Assembly: GCF_008632125.1 (NCBI RefSeq)
Contig: NZ_VWRN01000035.1
Location: 1-64,000, forward strand
Origin: Cupriavidus cauae
Lineage (GTDB): Bacteria > Pseudomonadota > Gammaproteobacteria > Burkholderiales > Burkholderiaceae
Direction: 5' to 3'
DNA: 64,000 nucleotides
The notes under the pieces are model-generated. The model was not told the DNA's origin. It saw only the letters and a program-made list of their open reading frames with translations, and did not search any database. This document shows positions 1 through 8,620 of the stretch, piece after piece (within the stretch, counting starts at the first letter, position 1; the number at the start of each line of letters is the position of its first letter). The position numbers were made by a program, and so were the translations under genes.

Positions 1-1833
1 CGCGAGCCGCCGCGCTTCGCTCACGCCCGCGGCAGGCGTGGTACCGGGGGCCGAGCGGGTGTTGGCCGCCAGTTCGAGCTGGCCGGCCGTGCGGCGCAAC
101 GCGGCCACGCGCAGCGGATCGGAGGCCGGCGGCGCGGCTGGCTGGGTCAGCGCCGGCAGCAGCGCCCGCGCCGCCGATGCGAACAAGGGCAGTTTGGCGT
201 CCTGATCGTGCGGCACGAAGCTGTCGAGCGTGGTGACGCGCTCGACCTCGGGCCGTGCCGACAGCCGCGTCGCCAGCGCACGTGCGGCCTCGAGCGAGGG
301 CGCCAGCACGCTGACATCCTCGGTGCCGGCCTGCGGCGCGTCCTTCAGCGATCGCAGCGTTGCCATCGATTCGGAGGCCGGGTCCTTCAAATTCAGCGGA
401 TCGAAATCGAAGCGCAGCTGCGTCAGCAGCGGCGAGGCGGCCAGGATCACGACGCAGGTGACCCACAGCACCGGCTTGCGATGGCGCTCGAAGAACTCGT
501 CGGCGGGCGCGAGCCAGCGGATGCCGGGCGCCACGGTCTCGCCGTCGGGCTGCAGCACGCGGATCAGCGCCGGCAGCAGCGTGACCGTGGTCAGGAACGC
601 GACGAACATGCCGACGCCGGCGATCAGGCCCAGTTCGGCCACGCCGCGATAGTCGGTCGGCAGGAAGGCGAAGAACGCGGCGGCGGTGGCCGCCGCCGCC
701 AGCGACAGCGGCACCGCCAGCGCCTGCGCGGTATGGGCCAGCGCCGTCACGATATGGTCGCGGTCGTGGCGCTCGGCGCGGTAGCGCACGCCGAACTGGA
801 TGCCGAAGTCCACGCCGAGGCCGACGAACAGCACCGCGAAGGCGACCGAGATCATGTTCAGCGCGCCGACCATCGCCAGCCCCAGCGCCGCGGTGACGGC
901 CAGGCCGGCGAACAGGCTCAGCAGCACCGCGACGATCAGCCGCGCCGAACGCAGCGCCAGCCACAGGATCAGGATCACGACCAGCACCGTCACCGCGCCG
1001 TTCAGCGCGGCGCCGTCGGCCACCGAGGCGAACTCGTCGTCGGCCAGCGCCTGCGGCCCGGTCAGCCGTACCTCGGCCGCGTAGCGCTGTGCCAGCTGCA
1101 GCTGCGCCGCGCTGGCGCGGATCGCGGCCGAGGCATCGGCGCCGGCCTGCAGGTCGCCGTAATCGAGCACCGGGCTGACCGCGACGAAGGCCAGCGCGGG
1201 ACCGGACGCCGGCGTGGGGTCGGCCAGCGTGCGCCAGGACAGCGCCGCCGGCCGGCCTGCCAGCACCTGCTCGAGCGCCATCGCGCTGCGCGACAGCAGC
1301 GGCGCCATCTGCGCCAGCGTGACCTGGCCCATCTGCAGCGGCAGGCCCAGCGTGACCGACAGCGTGTCGGCCAGCCCGCGCAAGGACGGATCGCGCGCCA
1401 GCGCATCGAGCAGCGGCCGCGCATCGGTCAGGTCGCGCGTGACCCGCGCGAGCGTCGGCGTATCGAGAAACAGCAGGCCGTTGCGCGCGAAGAAGGCGCC
1501 GCCGCCGGGCTGGCGAACCGCCTCGAAGCGGGACGGCTGATTGCGCAGCGACTGCGCCAGCGTATCGGCGGCGGCTTCGGCCAGTTCGGGGACCGGCGCC
1601 CGCACCACCGCGAGCATCAGGCGGTCGCGGTCGGGGAAGGCTTCGTTCAGCGCGGCGTCGTAGCGGGCCCAGGGTGCGTCGACATCGAGCAGGCGGCCGA
1701 TATCGGTATTGATCGCGAAGTGCCGGGCCGCATACCAGCCGCTGCCGGCGCAGACCACGGCCGCCAGCGCGATGGTCAGCCAGGCGCGCGCGGTCGCCAG
1801 CATCACCAGGCGGGTAATGGCCGCGGTCAGCAT
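1..1833 (-). CDS. hpnN: HpnN, hopanoid-associated RND transporter (3' end outside window)
   Basis: RND-superfamily membrane protein thought to move hopanoids to the outer membrane. About 611 residues are visible from the ATG at 1833, and the C-terminal part lies beyond the left edge (family members are usually about 860-890 aa). The N-terminus carries one hydrophobic helix (residues 10-35), then a large periplasmic domain, then a cluster of helices from about residue 275 that includes the RND-typical stretch GLGVDFGIQFGVRYR. A second periplasmic domain begins near residue 475 and contains FDFDPLNLKDP, typical of HpnN. It is divergent from hpnM, with about 100 bp between the two starts. The surrounding hpn genes support the call strongly. 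No frame damage is seen in the visible part. Confidence 0.9.
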   Translation of the reverse strand, partial: MLTAAITRLVMLATARAWLTIALAAVVCAGSGWYAARHFAINTDIGRLLDVDAPWARYDAALNEAFPDRDRLMLAVVRAPVPELAEAAADTLAQSLRNQPSRFEAVRQPGGGAFFARNGLLFLDTPTLARVTRDLTDARPLLDALARDPSLRGLADTLSVTLGLPLQMGQVTLAQMAPLLSRSAMALEQVLAGRPAALSWRTLADPTPASGPALAFVAVSPVLDYGDLQAGADASAAIRASAAQLQLAQRYAAEVRLTGPQALADDEFASVADGAALNGAVTVLVVILILWLALRSARLIVAVLLSLFAGLAVTAALGLAMVGALNMISVAFAVLFVGLGVDFGIQFGVRYRAERHDRDHIVTALAHTAQALAVPLSLAAAATAAAFFAFLPTDYRGVAELGLIAGVGMFVAFLTTVTLLPALIRVLQPDGETVAPGIRWLAPADEFFERHRKPVLWVTCVVILAASPLLTQLRFDFDPLNLKDPASESMATLRSLKDAPQAGTEDVSVLAPSLEAARALATRLSARPEVERVTTLDSFVPHDQDAKLPLFASAARALLPALTQPAAPPASDPLRVAALRRTAGQLELAANTRSAPGTTPAAGVSEARRLA

Positions 1834-1937
1834 GCGAGGCCAGCGTAGGCGCAGGCCACTACAGCGGCGCTGGCGGCGGGTCTATACTCGATCGCTCGGA
1901 TCGCCATGTTCGTCGTCATGCCGTCGGATCGCTCTCC

Positions 1938-2672
1938 ATGTTCCCTGTCCGTTCCCGTTCCCGCTTCCGCTCCCGCTCCCGCTCCCGCTTCGGCTCGCCG
2001 CTTCCCGCGCTGGCCATCGCGCTTCCGCTGGCACTGCCCGCACTCCCCATCGCACTCCCCATCGCACTCCCCATCGCGGCCGCCACGCTGATCTGGCCGC
2101 TGCCTGCCAACGCCGCCGAGCGCGCCGCGCCCGACCGGCTGGTGCGCACCGCGGTGGAAGGGGTGATTTCCGCGGTGCGCGCCGATTCCGCGGCCAGCGC
2201 CGGCGATCAGGCCAGCGTCGTGGCCGTGGTACGGCGCCAGTTCCTTCCCTATACCGATTTCGCGCGCACCACGCGGCTCGCGCTCGGTCCCGCCTGGCGC
2301 ACCGCCAATCCCGCGCAGCAGCAGCAACTGGTCGAGCAGTTCCGCACGCTGCTGGTCCATACCTATGCGCTGTCGCTGTCCCAGCTGCGCGGCCAGAACG
2401 TCGAGTTCCGCTATGCGCCGGTGCAGGGCGGCGCCAATGCCGACGACGTGGTGGTGCGCACGCGCGTGATTACCGCGGGCGACGAGAACCAGATCGACTA
2501 CCGGCTGCGGCGCGGCGCCGACGGCTGGAAGATCTACGACATCAACATGATGGGCGCGTGGCTGATCGAGGTCTATCGCCGCCAGTTCGGCGACATCGTC
2601 GAGCGCGACGGCATCGACGGGCTGATCCGCTATCTGTCCGAGCACAACGCGCGCCAGGCCGGCGGCCGCTGA
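1938..2672 (+). CDS. hpnM: HpnM, hopanoid-associated MlaC/Ttg2D-like periplasmic protein
   Basis: Periplasmic MlaC-family protein (lipid-binding partner type) associated with hopanoid loci, 244 aa. The mature part contains the family pattern RRQFLPYTDFARTTRLALG and a C-terminal WKIYDINMMGAWLIEVYR block. The N-terminus is odd: the signal peptide n-region is a run of Arg/Ser (residues 5-17) coded by a CCGCTC-like hexamer repeat, and its hydrophobic core is three exact 12-bp copies giving ALPI-ALPI-ALPI. The start at 1938 is chosen because it gives a complete signal peptide. A TATACT element at 1883-1888 is a possible -10, but no good -35 is visible. The gene runs convergently with hpnL (11 bp apart) and divergently from hpnN, so it is separately transcribed from the hpnHIJKL run. 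Confidence 0.85.
   Translation: MFPVRSRSRFRSRSRSRFGSPLPALAIALPLALPALPIALPIALPIAAATLIWPLPANAAERAAPDRLVRTAVEGVISAVRADSAASAGDQASVVAVVRRQFLPYTDFARTTRLALGPAWRTANPAQQQQLVEQFRTLLVHTYALSLSQLRGQNVEFRYAPVQGGANADDVVVRTRVITAGDENQIDYRLRRGADGWKIYDINMMGAWLIEVYRRQFGDIVERDGIDGLIRYLSEHNARQAGGR
1941..2076 (+). repeat. In-frame short tandem repeats in the hpnM signal peptide
   Basis: Two adjacent repeat tracts lie inside the coding region. From about 1945 to 1995 there are imperfect 6-bp units of the type CCCGTT/CCGCTC. At 2041-2076 there are three perfect copies of the 12-mer CACTCCCCATCG. Both periods are multiples of three, so gain or loss of units would lengthen or shorten the signal peptide without breaking the frame. 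Confidence 0.85.
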
Positions 2673-2683
2673 AGCGCCGCGCC

Positions 2684-3724
2684 TCATCGCCGGCCGCTCC
2701 GTACGGCCGCGGCCGGTTCGCCGTGCCGGTCGCGCCAGCGGCGCACCTCGAACCACTGCCACGACAGCAGCGCCGGCACGCCGTACAACACCTCGCGCGC
2801 GCGGCGCACCAGCGCCAGCGACAGCGCGGTCTGCGCGTCGATGCCGAGCAGCTGGCCGAGCAGCATCACCACCGCCTCCTGCACGCCGAGCCCGCCCGGC
2901 ACGAAGAAGGCCATATTGCGCGCTGCCATCGTCAGCGACTCGATCGCCAGCGCCTCGCCGAACGACACCGGATGGCCCAGCAGCCGCAACGCGAACCAGG
3001 TCTCGACGGTGCCGGCCGTCAGCCCCAGCAGTTGCCAGACCGCCGCGGTGACCGGCGTGCGCAGCCGTCCCAGCAGCGAGCGGATGCGCTCGTCCAGGCC
3101 CGCGCCGAGGTCGGCGCCGGCGATTGCATCGACCATCCGGTGTTCCTCGCCGAGCAGGCGCCGGGCCAGCCGTTCGAGCCGCGCGAACAGCGCGCCATGC
3201 CGCAGCGCCAGCGCAAACGCGACGGGCAGCGGCAGCGACAGCAGCAACCCGCCGCCGATCGTCAGGGCGCGCTGTTCCTGATGGCCGCCGGGAATCGCGG
3301 CGATCAGCAGCAGCACGCCGATCACGCAGAACAGATACTGCGAGAACAGCGTGACCATGACCTCGACCACCACGCTGGCGGTGACCGCGCTGGTGTCGCC
3401 GACCTGCAGCCTTCCCAGCCGGATGCCGGCCAGCTCGCCGCCCACATTGGCCGTCGGCAGCAGCCGGTTGACGGCCTCCCGCACGCTTGCCACCCACCAC
3501 AGGAACAGCATGCCCGGATGCGCGGCGGGCGCCGCGGCGCGCAGCAGGCCCTGCCAGGCGCGCGCGTCGAGCGCGATCGCCACGCCATGCACAGGCAGCA
3601 GCCACAGCAGCGGCCAGCCGGCGCGGGCGACGGTGTTGGCGATCTGTCCCACGCCCTGATGCACGATCAGCGCGCCCAGCGCGATCAGCCCGATCAGGCC
3701 GGCCAGCAGTCCGAGCCGCTTCAT
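2684..3724 (-). CDS. hpnL: HpnL, hopanoid-associated membrane protein (LPG-synthase TM family)
   Basis: Integral membrane protein of the lysylphosphatidylglycerol-synthase TM-region/UPF0104 type, 346 aa, with about eight hydrophobic segments. The start at 3724 (MKRLGLLAGLIGLIALG) begins directly with a transmembrane helix and overlaps the hpnK stop in an ATGA arrangement, which indicates translational coupling. Typical family stretches visible are NVGGELAGIRLG, ESLTMAARNMAFFVPGGLGVQEA and a C-terminal RRAREVLYGVPALLSWQW. The role is inferred from hopanoid-locus linkage; the biochemical activity of HpnL is not evident from sequence. It is the last gene of the ispH-hpnHIJKL run and ends 11 bp from the convergent hpnM. 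Confidence 0.88.
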   Translation of the reverse strand: MKRLGLLAGLIGLIALGALIVHQGVGQIANTVARAGWPLLWLLPVHGVAIALDARAWQGLLRAAAPAAHPGMLFLWWVASVREAVNRLLPTANVGGELAGIRLGRLQVGDTSAVTASVVVEVMVTLFSQYLFCVIGVLLLIAAIPGGHQEQRALTIGGGLLLSLPLPVAFALALRHGALFARLERLARRLLGEEHRMVDAIAGADLGAGLDERIRSLLGRLRTPVTAAVWQLLGLTAGTVETWFALRLLGHPVSFGEALAIESLTMAARNMAFFVPGGLGVQEAVVMLLGQLLGIDAQTALSLALVRRAREVLYGVPALLSWQWFEVRRWRDRHGEPAAAVRSGRR

Positions 3725-4563
3725 CGCCGCCACCCCGGCGAGGCACAGGAGCCGTCGTCGCCGATGCGCGCGGGCAACTGATCGGCGAAGCCGCCGCGCC
3801 GCGGCGCCACCTGCTCCAGCGCGATGCGTACGCGCGGCGACAGCAGCGCGGCCAGTTCGTCGGCATGGCGGTAGCCGCGCATCGACGGCGCGATCCGTTC
3901 GCCGGATTCCGTCGCCGGATGCAGATAGAGCTCGACCACGCCGGGCGGGAGCGTGCGCAAGGCGGCCAGCACGGCGTCCTCGTCCATCGCGCCGCTGCGG
4001 GCGATGCCGATCACATGGTCGTTGTGGGCGATGCCGGCGGCATCGAGGCGCCGGCGCAGCAGCGCGAGCCACGGGCGCAGCCACCATGGCGCGCCCGTCT
4101 CCCGCGGCAGCCGCATCGCGCGCAGGCCGTAATCGCGGCCGATCGCGAGGATCAGCGACAGCACGGTCGGATGCAGATGGAAATGCTTGTGCGTATTGAC
4201 GTGATCGAGTGCCAGGCCGGTCGCGGCGAAGGCGGCGAACTGCGCGCGGATCTCCGCGGCCAGCTGGCGGCGCACCGCATCGGACAGGAAGAAGCGCAGG
4301 CCGTCGCGCGCCATCGCCGAGCCGAAGCGGCCCTCGGCGTCGACCAGGTCGGGAATGGCGGCCGGCGGCAGCACCGACGGACCGTCGGCCAGCACCAGAT
4401 GCAGGCCCACGCGCAGCCGCGGCAGCCGGTGCGCGCGCGATACCGCATCGGCGGCGGCCGGTGCGCCGACCATCAGGCTGGCGGCGTCGAGCACGCCATG
4501 CCGGTGAGCCAGCTCGACTCCCTCGTTGACGGCCGGATGCAGGCCGAAGTCGTCGGCGGTCAC
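3721..4563 (-). CDS. hpnK: HpnK, YdjC/ChbG-like deacetylase of hopanoid side-chain synthesis (start uncertain)
   Basis: Carbohydrate deacetylase family (YdjC/ChbG) protein. In hopanoid pathways HpnK is thought to remove an acetyl group from the glycosylated bacteriohopanetetrol intermediate. The metal-binding signatures TADDFG, VGLHLVLADG and DHVNTHKHFHLHP are all present. The start is a real problem. The only canonical in-frame start is GTG at 4563, but this GTG is the valine of the core strand ALIVTADDFGL, so the true protein should begin about 5-10 residues upstream. No ATG, GTG or TTG exists in any minus-strand frame between 4564 and the hpnJ stop. That 113-bp stretch is a repeat-rich tract. 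Use of CTG/ATC, or a start lost by a repeat-length change, are the options. It overlaps hpnL by 4 bp. Confidence 0.85.
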   Translation of the reverse strand: MTADDFGLHPAVNEGVELAHRHGVLDAASLMVGAPAAADAVSRAHRLPRLRVGLHLVLADGPSVLPPAAIPDLVDAEGRFGSAMARDGLRFFLSDAVRRQLAAEIRAQFAAFAATGLALDHVNTHKHFHLHPTVLSLILAIGRDYGLRAMRLPRETGAPWWLRPWLALLRRRLDAAGIAHNDHVIGIARSGAMDEDAVLAALRTLPPGVVELYLHPATESGERIAPSMRGYRHADELAALLSPRVRIALEQVAPRRGGFADQLPARIGDDGSCASPGWRR

Positions 4564-4606
4564 GATCAGCGCGCGTGGCCGCGTCCGGCCCGTCGCCGGC
4601 CCTGCG

Positions 4607-4665
4607 GCCGTGGTCGCGTCAGCGGTCGCCTTGGTGGTCGCGTTGACGGTCGCGGTGGTGGTCGG
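4607..4665 (-). repeat. Short tandem repeats in the hpnJ-hpnK gap
   Basis: An imperfect repeat of GGTCGC-type units (for example GGTCGCCTTGGTGGTCGCG followed by a GACGGTCGCGGTGGTGGTCG run) fills most of the gap between hpnJ and the recognisable start of hpnK. In the hpnK frame it would read as a Thr/Ala-rich segment. It holds no canonical start codon and no clear Shine-Dalgarno sequence. Confidence 0.6.
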
Positions 4666-4676
4666 GATCGGCAGGA

Positions 4677-6098
4677 TCAGGCCTCGTGGGTATGCAGGAA
4701 GCGGAAGAATTCGACGCCCTCGCGCAGCCGGCGCCGCGTCATTTCCCAGCTGCCCATCATTTCGCGGGTGATCTCCCAGATCTTGGACGGCCGGAAGTAG
4801 AAGCGGCGGTAGAAGGTCTCGACGCCGTGATAGATCTCATCGCGCGACAGATGCGGGTAACTGATCGCCGCCAGCTGCACGCCGCGGTCGTTGACCAGCG
4901 GGATCACCTTGTCGTCGGCCAGCCAGCCGTTGTCGAGCGCCTGCCGGTACAGCGCGGTGCCGGGGTAGGGCGCGGCCAGCGAGACCTGGATCGTATGCGG
5001 ATTGATCTCCTGCGCGAAGGCGATGGTCTTCTCGATGGTCTCGCGCGTCTCGCCCGGCAGGCCGAGGATGAAGGTGCCGTGGATCGTGATGCCGAGCTTG
5101 CGGCAGTCCTCGGTGAAGCGCCGCGCGATATCGGTGCGCAGGCCCTTCCTGATGTTCAGCAGGATCTGGTCGTCGCCCGATTCATAGCCGACCAGCAGCA
5201 GCCGCAGGCCATTGTCCTTCATGATCTTCAGCGTGCTGTAGGGGACGTTGGCCTTGGCATTGCACGACCATGTCACGCCCAGCTTGCCGAGCCCGCGCGC
5301 GATCTCCTCCACGCGCGGCTTGAAGTCGGTGAAGGTGTCGTCGTCGAACATGATCTCGCGCACCTCCGGCATATTGCGGCGGATCCATTCGACCTCGGCC
5401 AGCACGTTCTCCGGCGAGCGCACGCGGTAGCGATGGCCGCCGACCGTCTGCGGCCACAGGCAGAACGTGCAGCGCGAGCGGCAGCCGCGGCCGGTGTAGA
5501 TCGATACATAGGGGTGCAGCAGATAGCCGATGAAGTAGTTGCGAATGTTCAGGTCGCGCCGGTAGACCGGGGCGACGAAGGGCAGCGCGTCCATGTCCTC
5601 GATCATCGGCCGCGGCGGGTTGTGTTCGATGGTGCCGTCGGCCGCCCGGTAGCTGAGCCCGGCGATCCGCGGCAGCGGGATGCCGGCGGCGACGTCGCGG
5701 CAGGTGTAGTCGAATTCCTCGCGGCAGACGAAGTCGATCGCCTCGCTGGCGGCCAGCGTGCCGCCGGGATCGACCGCGGCCTTGGCGCCGACCATGCCGA
5801 GCCGGATGGTCGGATAGCTGGCCTTAAGCGCCTGCGCGAAACGCACGTCGGCCGGGAACGACGGCGTGCTGGTATGCACGATCACCAGTTCGTATTCGCT
5901 GGCGATGGCCAGCGTCTGTTCGAGGCTCAAGCCGTCGGCCGGTGCATCGAGCAGGCGGCTGCCGGGTACCAGCGCCGCCGGTTGCGCCAGCCAGGTCGGA
6001 TACCAGAACGAGCGGATCTCGCGCCTGGCCTGATAGCGCGAGCCGGCGCCACCGTCGAAGCCGTCGAAGGAGGGCGCTTGCAGGAACAGGGTCTTCAT
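4677..6098 (-). CDS. hpnJ: HpnJ, B12-binding radical SAM enzyme of hopanoid side-chain formation
   Basis: Radical SAM enzyme, 473 aa, which in characterised systems converts the glucosamine-derived side chain into the bacteriohopane-cyclitol ether. The N-terminal half resembles a cobalamin-binding fold (residues 1-180: VIVHTSTPSFPADVRFAQALK, LGMVGAKAAVDPGGTL). The [4Fe-4S] motif is GRGCRSRCTFC near residue 205, followed by FDDDTFT and the ESGDDQILLNIRKG loop typical of this class. The start at 6098 is supported by GGAGGA 5 bases upstream and by a 4-bp ATGA overlap with hpnI. The next gene downstream is hpnK. Full-length and undamaged. Confidence 0.93.
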   Translation of the reverse strand: MKTLFLQAPSFDGFDGGAGSRYQARREIRSFWYPTWLAQPAALVPGSRLLDAPADGLSLEQTLAIASEYELVIVHTSTPSFPADVRFAQALKASYPTIRLGMVGAKAAVDPGGTLAASEAIDFVCREEFDYTCRDVAAGIPLPRIAGLSYRAADGTIEHNPPRPMIEDMDALPFVAPVYRRDLNIRNYFIGYLLHPYVSIYTGRGCRSRCTFCLWPQTVGGHRYRVRSPENVLAEVEWIRRNMPEVREIMFDDDTFTDFKPRVEEIARGLGKLGVTWSCNAKANVPYSTLKIMKDNGLRLLLVGYESGDDQILLNIRKGLRTDIARRFTEDCRKLGITIHGTFILGLPGETRETIEKTIAFAQEINPHTIQVSLAAPYPGTALYRQALDNGWLADDKVIPLVNDRGVQLAAISYPHLSRDEIYHGVETFYRRFYFRPSKIWEITREMMGSWEMTRRRLREGVEFFRFLHTHEA

Positions 6099-7291
6099 CG
6101 GGTCCTCCGGGAGACGGAAGGGGGCTGCATGTCGGCGCGATCGTGGGGGCGGGGCGGGCTTGCGCCGACTGCCGCGCTCGCGACCCCATCGCGCGTCCAT
6201 TGGATGGCAAGGCGCGTACCGCGCCAGCGCACCTGCCGGCCGGCCATCGCCACCGTCCATTCGAGCAGCAGCAGCGTATCGCGCAAGGGCGCGCGCAGCG
6301 CCGCGCCCGCATCGCGGCAACGCAGCGTCCGGGCCATCGCCCCGAGCACCGCCACGAGAGCGAGCGCGCGCGAGGACGCCAGCAGCAGCCCGATCACCAG
6401 CATCGGCCAGGTAAAGGTCAGGAAGACCAGGGCGAAGCCGGCGGGATCGAGCGCGCGCAGCGTACGCAGCCAGCGCAGTTCGTGAGACCACAGCGCGCGC
6501 GGCGTGGTTTCCGCGATATCGGTGCCGACCACGACCTCGGACAGCACGGTGCGCAGCCCTTGCCGGCGGGTCAGCTCGCCGAGCCAGTAGTCGTCGGCGA
6601 GCCGGTCGGCCAGGGCCGCGAAGCCGCCGATCCGCAGCAGCGCCTCGCGCCGCAACGCGATGGTCGCGCCGAAGCCGAAGCGCTGGCTGCCTCCCGCATG
6701 CGCGACGCGCACCGCGGGAACGAACCACTCGTCGATGAATTGCGCCCCCAGCCGCGCCCAGATGCCCCACAGCGGCCGGCCGCGATACAGGCAGGTCACG
6801 ATGCCGACGCGCGGGTCGGCCAGCGGCGCCGTGACGCGCCGCAGATAGTCGGCACGCACCGCGATATCGCTGTCCGCGATCACCAGCCGCTCGTGGCGCG
6901 CCAGCGGCAGCATCGCCAGCAGGTTGGCGACCTTCGGGTTGACGGTCGGCAGCGCCGGCGCGGTCCGATGCGCGCCGATCGCCACGGCGATATCGCAGCC
7001 GGGGAACGCCCGACGCAAACGCTCGACCACGGCCAGCGCCGCATCGTCGGGCTCCCACACGCCGAACACCAGCTGGAAGCAGGGATGGCGCTGCCGGCAG
7101 AAGCTGGCGAGATTGCGGTACAGGCGCGGCTCGTCGCCGCACAGCGGCTTGAGTACCGTCACCGGTGCGAGGCCGTCATCGCCTTGTACGGCGGGTGCGG
7201 GCAGGGGACGGCGGCTGGCCCACCAGGCCGCCGCCGCATAGCCCGATGCCAGCACGGTCAGGACGCCGCCGGCCAGTCTGACCCAGTCCAT
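6095..7291 (-). CDS. hpnI: HpnI, hopanoid glycosyltransferase (GT2, ceramide-glucosyltransferase-like)
   Basis: Family 2 glycosyltransferase, 398 aa, expected to add N-acetylglucosamine to bacteriohopanetetrol. One N-terminal membrane helix (residues 4-25) is followed by the GT2 catalytic region: VTVLKPLCGDEPRLYRNLASF, VFGVWEPDDAAL, the D-x-D-type IADSDIAV near residue 150, the RRQGL/LADDYWLGELTRR region (Q/RxxRW-like), and C-terminal hydrophobic helices. It starts 6 bases after the hpnH stop and its own stop overlaps hpnJ. The operon position (hpnH-hpnI-hpnJ) matches known hopanoid loci. Confidence 0.92.
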   Translation of the reverse strand: MDWVRLAGGVLTVLASGYAAAAWWASRRPLPAPAVQGDDGLAPVTVLKPLCGDEPRLYRNLASFCRQRHPCFQLVFGVWEPDDAALAVVERLRRAFPGCDIAVAIGAHRTAPALPTVNPKVANLLAMLPLARHERLVIADSDIAVRADYLRRVTAPLADPRVGIVTCLYRGRPLWGIWARLGAQFIDEWFVPAVRVAHAGGSQRFGFGATIALRREALLRIGGFAALADRLADDYWLGELTRRQGLRTVLSEVVVGTDIAETTPRALWSHELRWLRTLRALDPAGFALVFLTFTWPMLVIGLLLASSRALALVAVLGAMARTLRCRDAGAALRAPLRDTLLLLEWTVAMAGRQVRWRGTRLAIQWTRDGVASAAVGASPPRPHDRADMQPPSVSRRTR

Positions 7292-7297
7292 GCGCGT

Positions 7298-8554
7298 TCA
7301 ATGCAGCGCCGTGGCCCGCCGGTCCGGCTTCGGGGCGTGGATGGAACCGGCGGTGTCGGCGGCGTCGGCGGAACCGGCGGAATCCGCAGAATTCGCGGCA
7401 GAATCCGCAGAATCGGCGGTGGAATCGGCCGGGCCGGCGGCGCGGCGCCGGATCTGCTCGAGCTTGATCTCGACATGGCGCGAGAACACGTACTCGGCCG
7501 GCCGCTGGCCGTCCAGCGCAATATCGGGCGCCATCGGGCCGTCGGTGCGCACGCCGCGCAGCGCGACGCGCATCGCCTTCAGCGGATGCGCGACGGTATC
7601 GGCCACCGCGGTGGCCTCATAGCCGCTGTGCACCATGCAGTTGGCGCATTTCTCGTAGTTGCCGGTGCCATAAGCGTCCCAGTCGGTGTCCTCCATCAGC
7701 TCGCGAAACGTCGCGGCATAGCCTTCGCCGAGCAGATAGCACGGACGCTGCCAACCGAACACGGTGCGCGCCGGATTGCCCCACGGCGTGCAGCGGTAGG
7801 TCTGGTTGCCTGCAAGAAAGTCCAGGAACAGCGTCGACTGGCTGAAGGCCCATTGCCGCCCGCGCCGGCCGCGCGCGAGGATGTCGCGGAACAGCTGGCG
7901 CGTCTTGCCACGATGCAGGAAGTGCTGCTGGTCGGGCGCGCGCTCGTAGGCATAGCCGGGCGAGACGGTGATGCCGTCCACGCCCATCGCCTTGACCGAG
8001 TCGAAGAAACGGGCCACGCGCTCCGGGTCGGCATCGTTGAACAGCGTGCAGTTGATGTTGACGCGAAAGCCGCGCTGCTTGGCGGCGCGGATCGCGGCCA
8101 CCGCGCGCGCGTAGACGCCGGACTGGCAGACCGCGCGGTCGTGCATCTCGGGATCGCCGTCCAGATGCACGGACCAGACGAAGTAGGGGCTCGGCCGGTA
8201 GGCGTCGAGCTTCTTCTCCATCAGCAGCGCGTTGGTGCACAGGTAGACGAACTTGCGGCGCGCGACGATGCCTTCGACGATGGCCGGCATCTCCTTGTGC
8301 AGCAGCGGCTCGCCGCCGGCGATCGAGACCACCGGCGCCCCGCATTCGTCGACCGCCGCCAGGCACTCGTCGAGCGACAGGCGCTGGTTCAGGATCGGTT
8401 CGGGGTAGTCGATCTTGCCGCAGCCGGCGCAAGCCAGATTGCAGCGGAACAGCGGCTCGAGCATCAGCGCGAGCGGATAGCGCTGGCGGCCGGCCAGCCG
8501 CTGGCGGACCACATAGGCGCCCACGCGGGCAACCTGGAGCAGGGGGATGGCCAA
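7298..8554 (-). CDS. hpnH: HpnH, adenosylhopene synthase (radical SAM)
   Basis: Radical SAM protein that adds a 5'-deoxyadenosyl group to diploptene to give adenosylhopane, the first step of C35 hopanoid synthesis; 418 aa. The iron-sulfur motif CNLACAGC is at about residues 38-45, with SIAGGEPLLH and the conserved WSVHLDGDPEMHD following. The start codon is TTG at 8554, with a strong AAGGAGG Shine-Dalgarno 9-15 bases upstream; there is no better ATG. The C-terminus beyond about residue 375 is an unusual tail of Ala-Asp-Ser repeats coded by imperfect 9-bp units, not part of the family core. ispH lies 66 bp upstream on the same strand and probably shares the transcript. Confidence 0.94.
   Translation of the reverse strand: MAIPLLQVARVGAYVVRQRLAGRQRYPLALMLEPLFRCNLACAGCGKIDYPEPILNQRLSLDECLAAVDECGAPVVSIAGGEPLLHKEMPAIVEGIVARRKFVYLCTNALLMEKKLDAYRPSPYFVWSVHLDGDPEMHDRAVCQSGVYARAVAAIRAAKQRGFRVNINCTLFNDADPERVARFFDSVKAMGVDGITVSPGYAYERAPDQQHFLHRGKTRQLFRDILARGRRGRQWAFSQSTLFLDFLAGNQTYRCTPWGNPARTVFGWQRPCYLLGEGYAATFRELMEDTDWDAYGTGNYEKCANCMVHSGYEATAVADTVAHPLKAMRVALRGVRTDGPMAPDIALDGQRPAEYVFSRHVEIKLEQIRRRAAGPADSTADSADSAANSADSAGSADAADTAGSIHAPKPDRRATALH
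7335..7432 (-). repeat. In-frame 9-bp repeats in the hpnH C-terminal tail
   Basis: Imperfect 9-bp units (minus-strand sense close to GCGGATTCT or GCCGATTCC) code for repeated Ala-Asp-Ser triplets at the extreme C-terminus of HpnH. Neighbouring units vary at one or two bases. The period is a multiple of three, so the frame is kept. Confidence 0.8.
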
Positions 8555-8620
8555 GGCGCTCTTCCTCCTTCGATGTGGGTGGATGGATGCCTGGGCGGGA
8601 TCGCGCTTCGCCCGGCGGCT

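Noticed and set aside
208..1848. Long open frame of 546 codons on the plus strand
   Set aside because: It is the antisense shadow of hpnN; its translation is low-complexity Arg/Gln/His-rich with no domain, as expected opposite a GC-rich gene.
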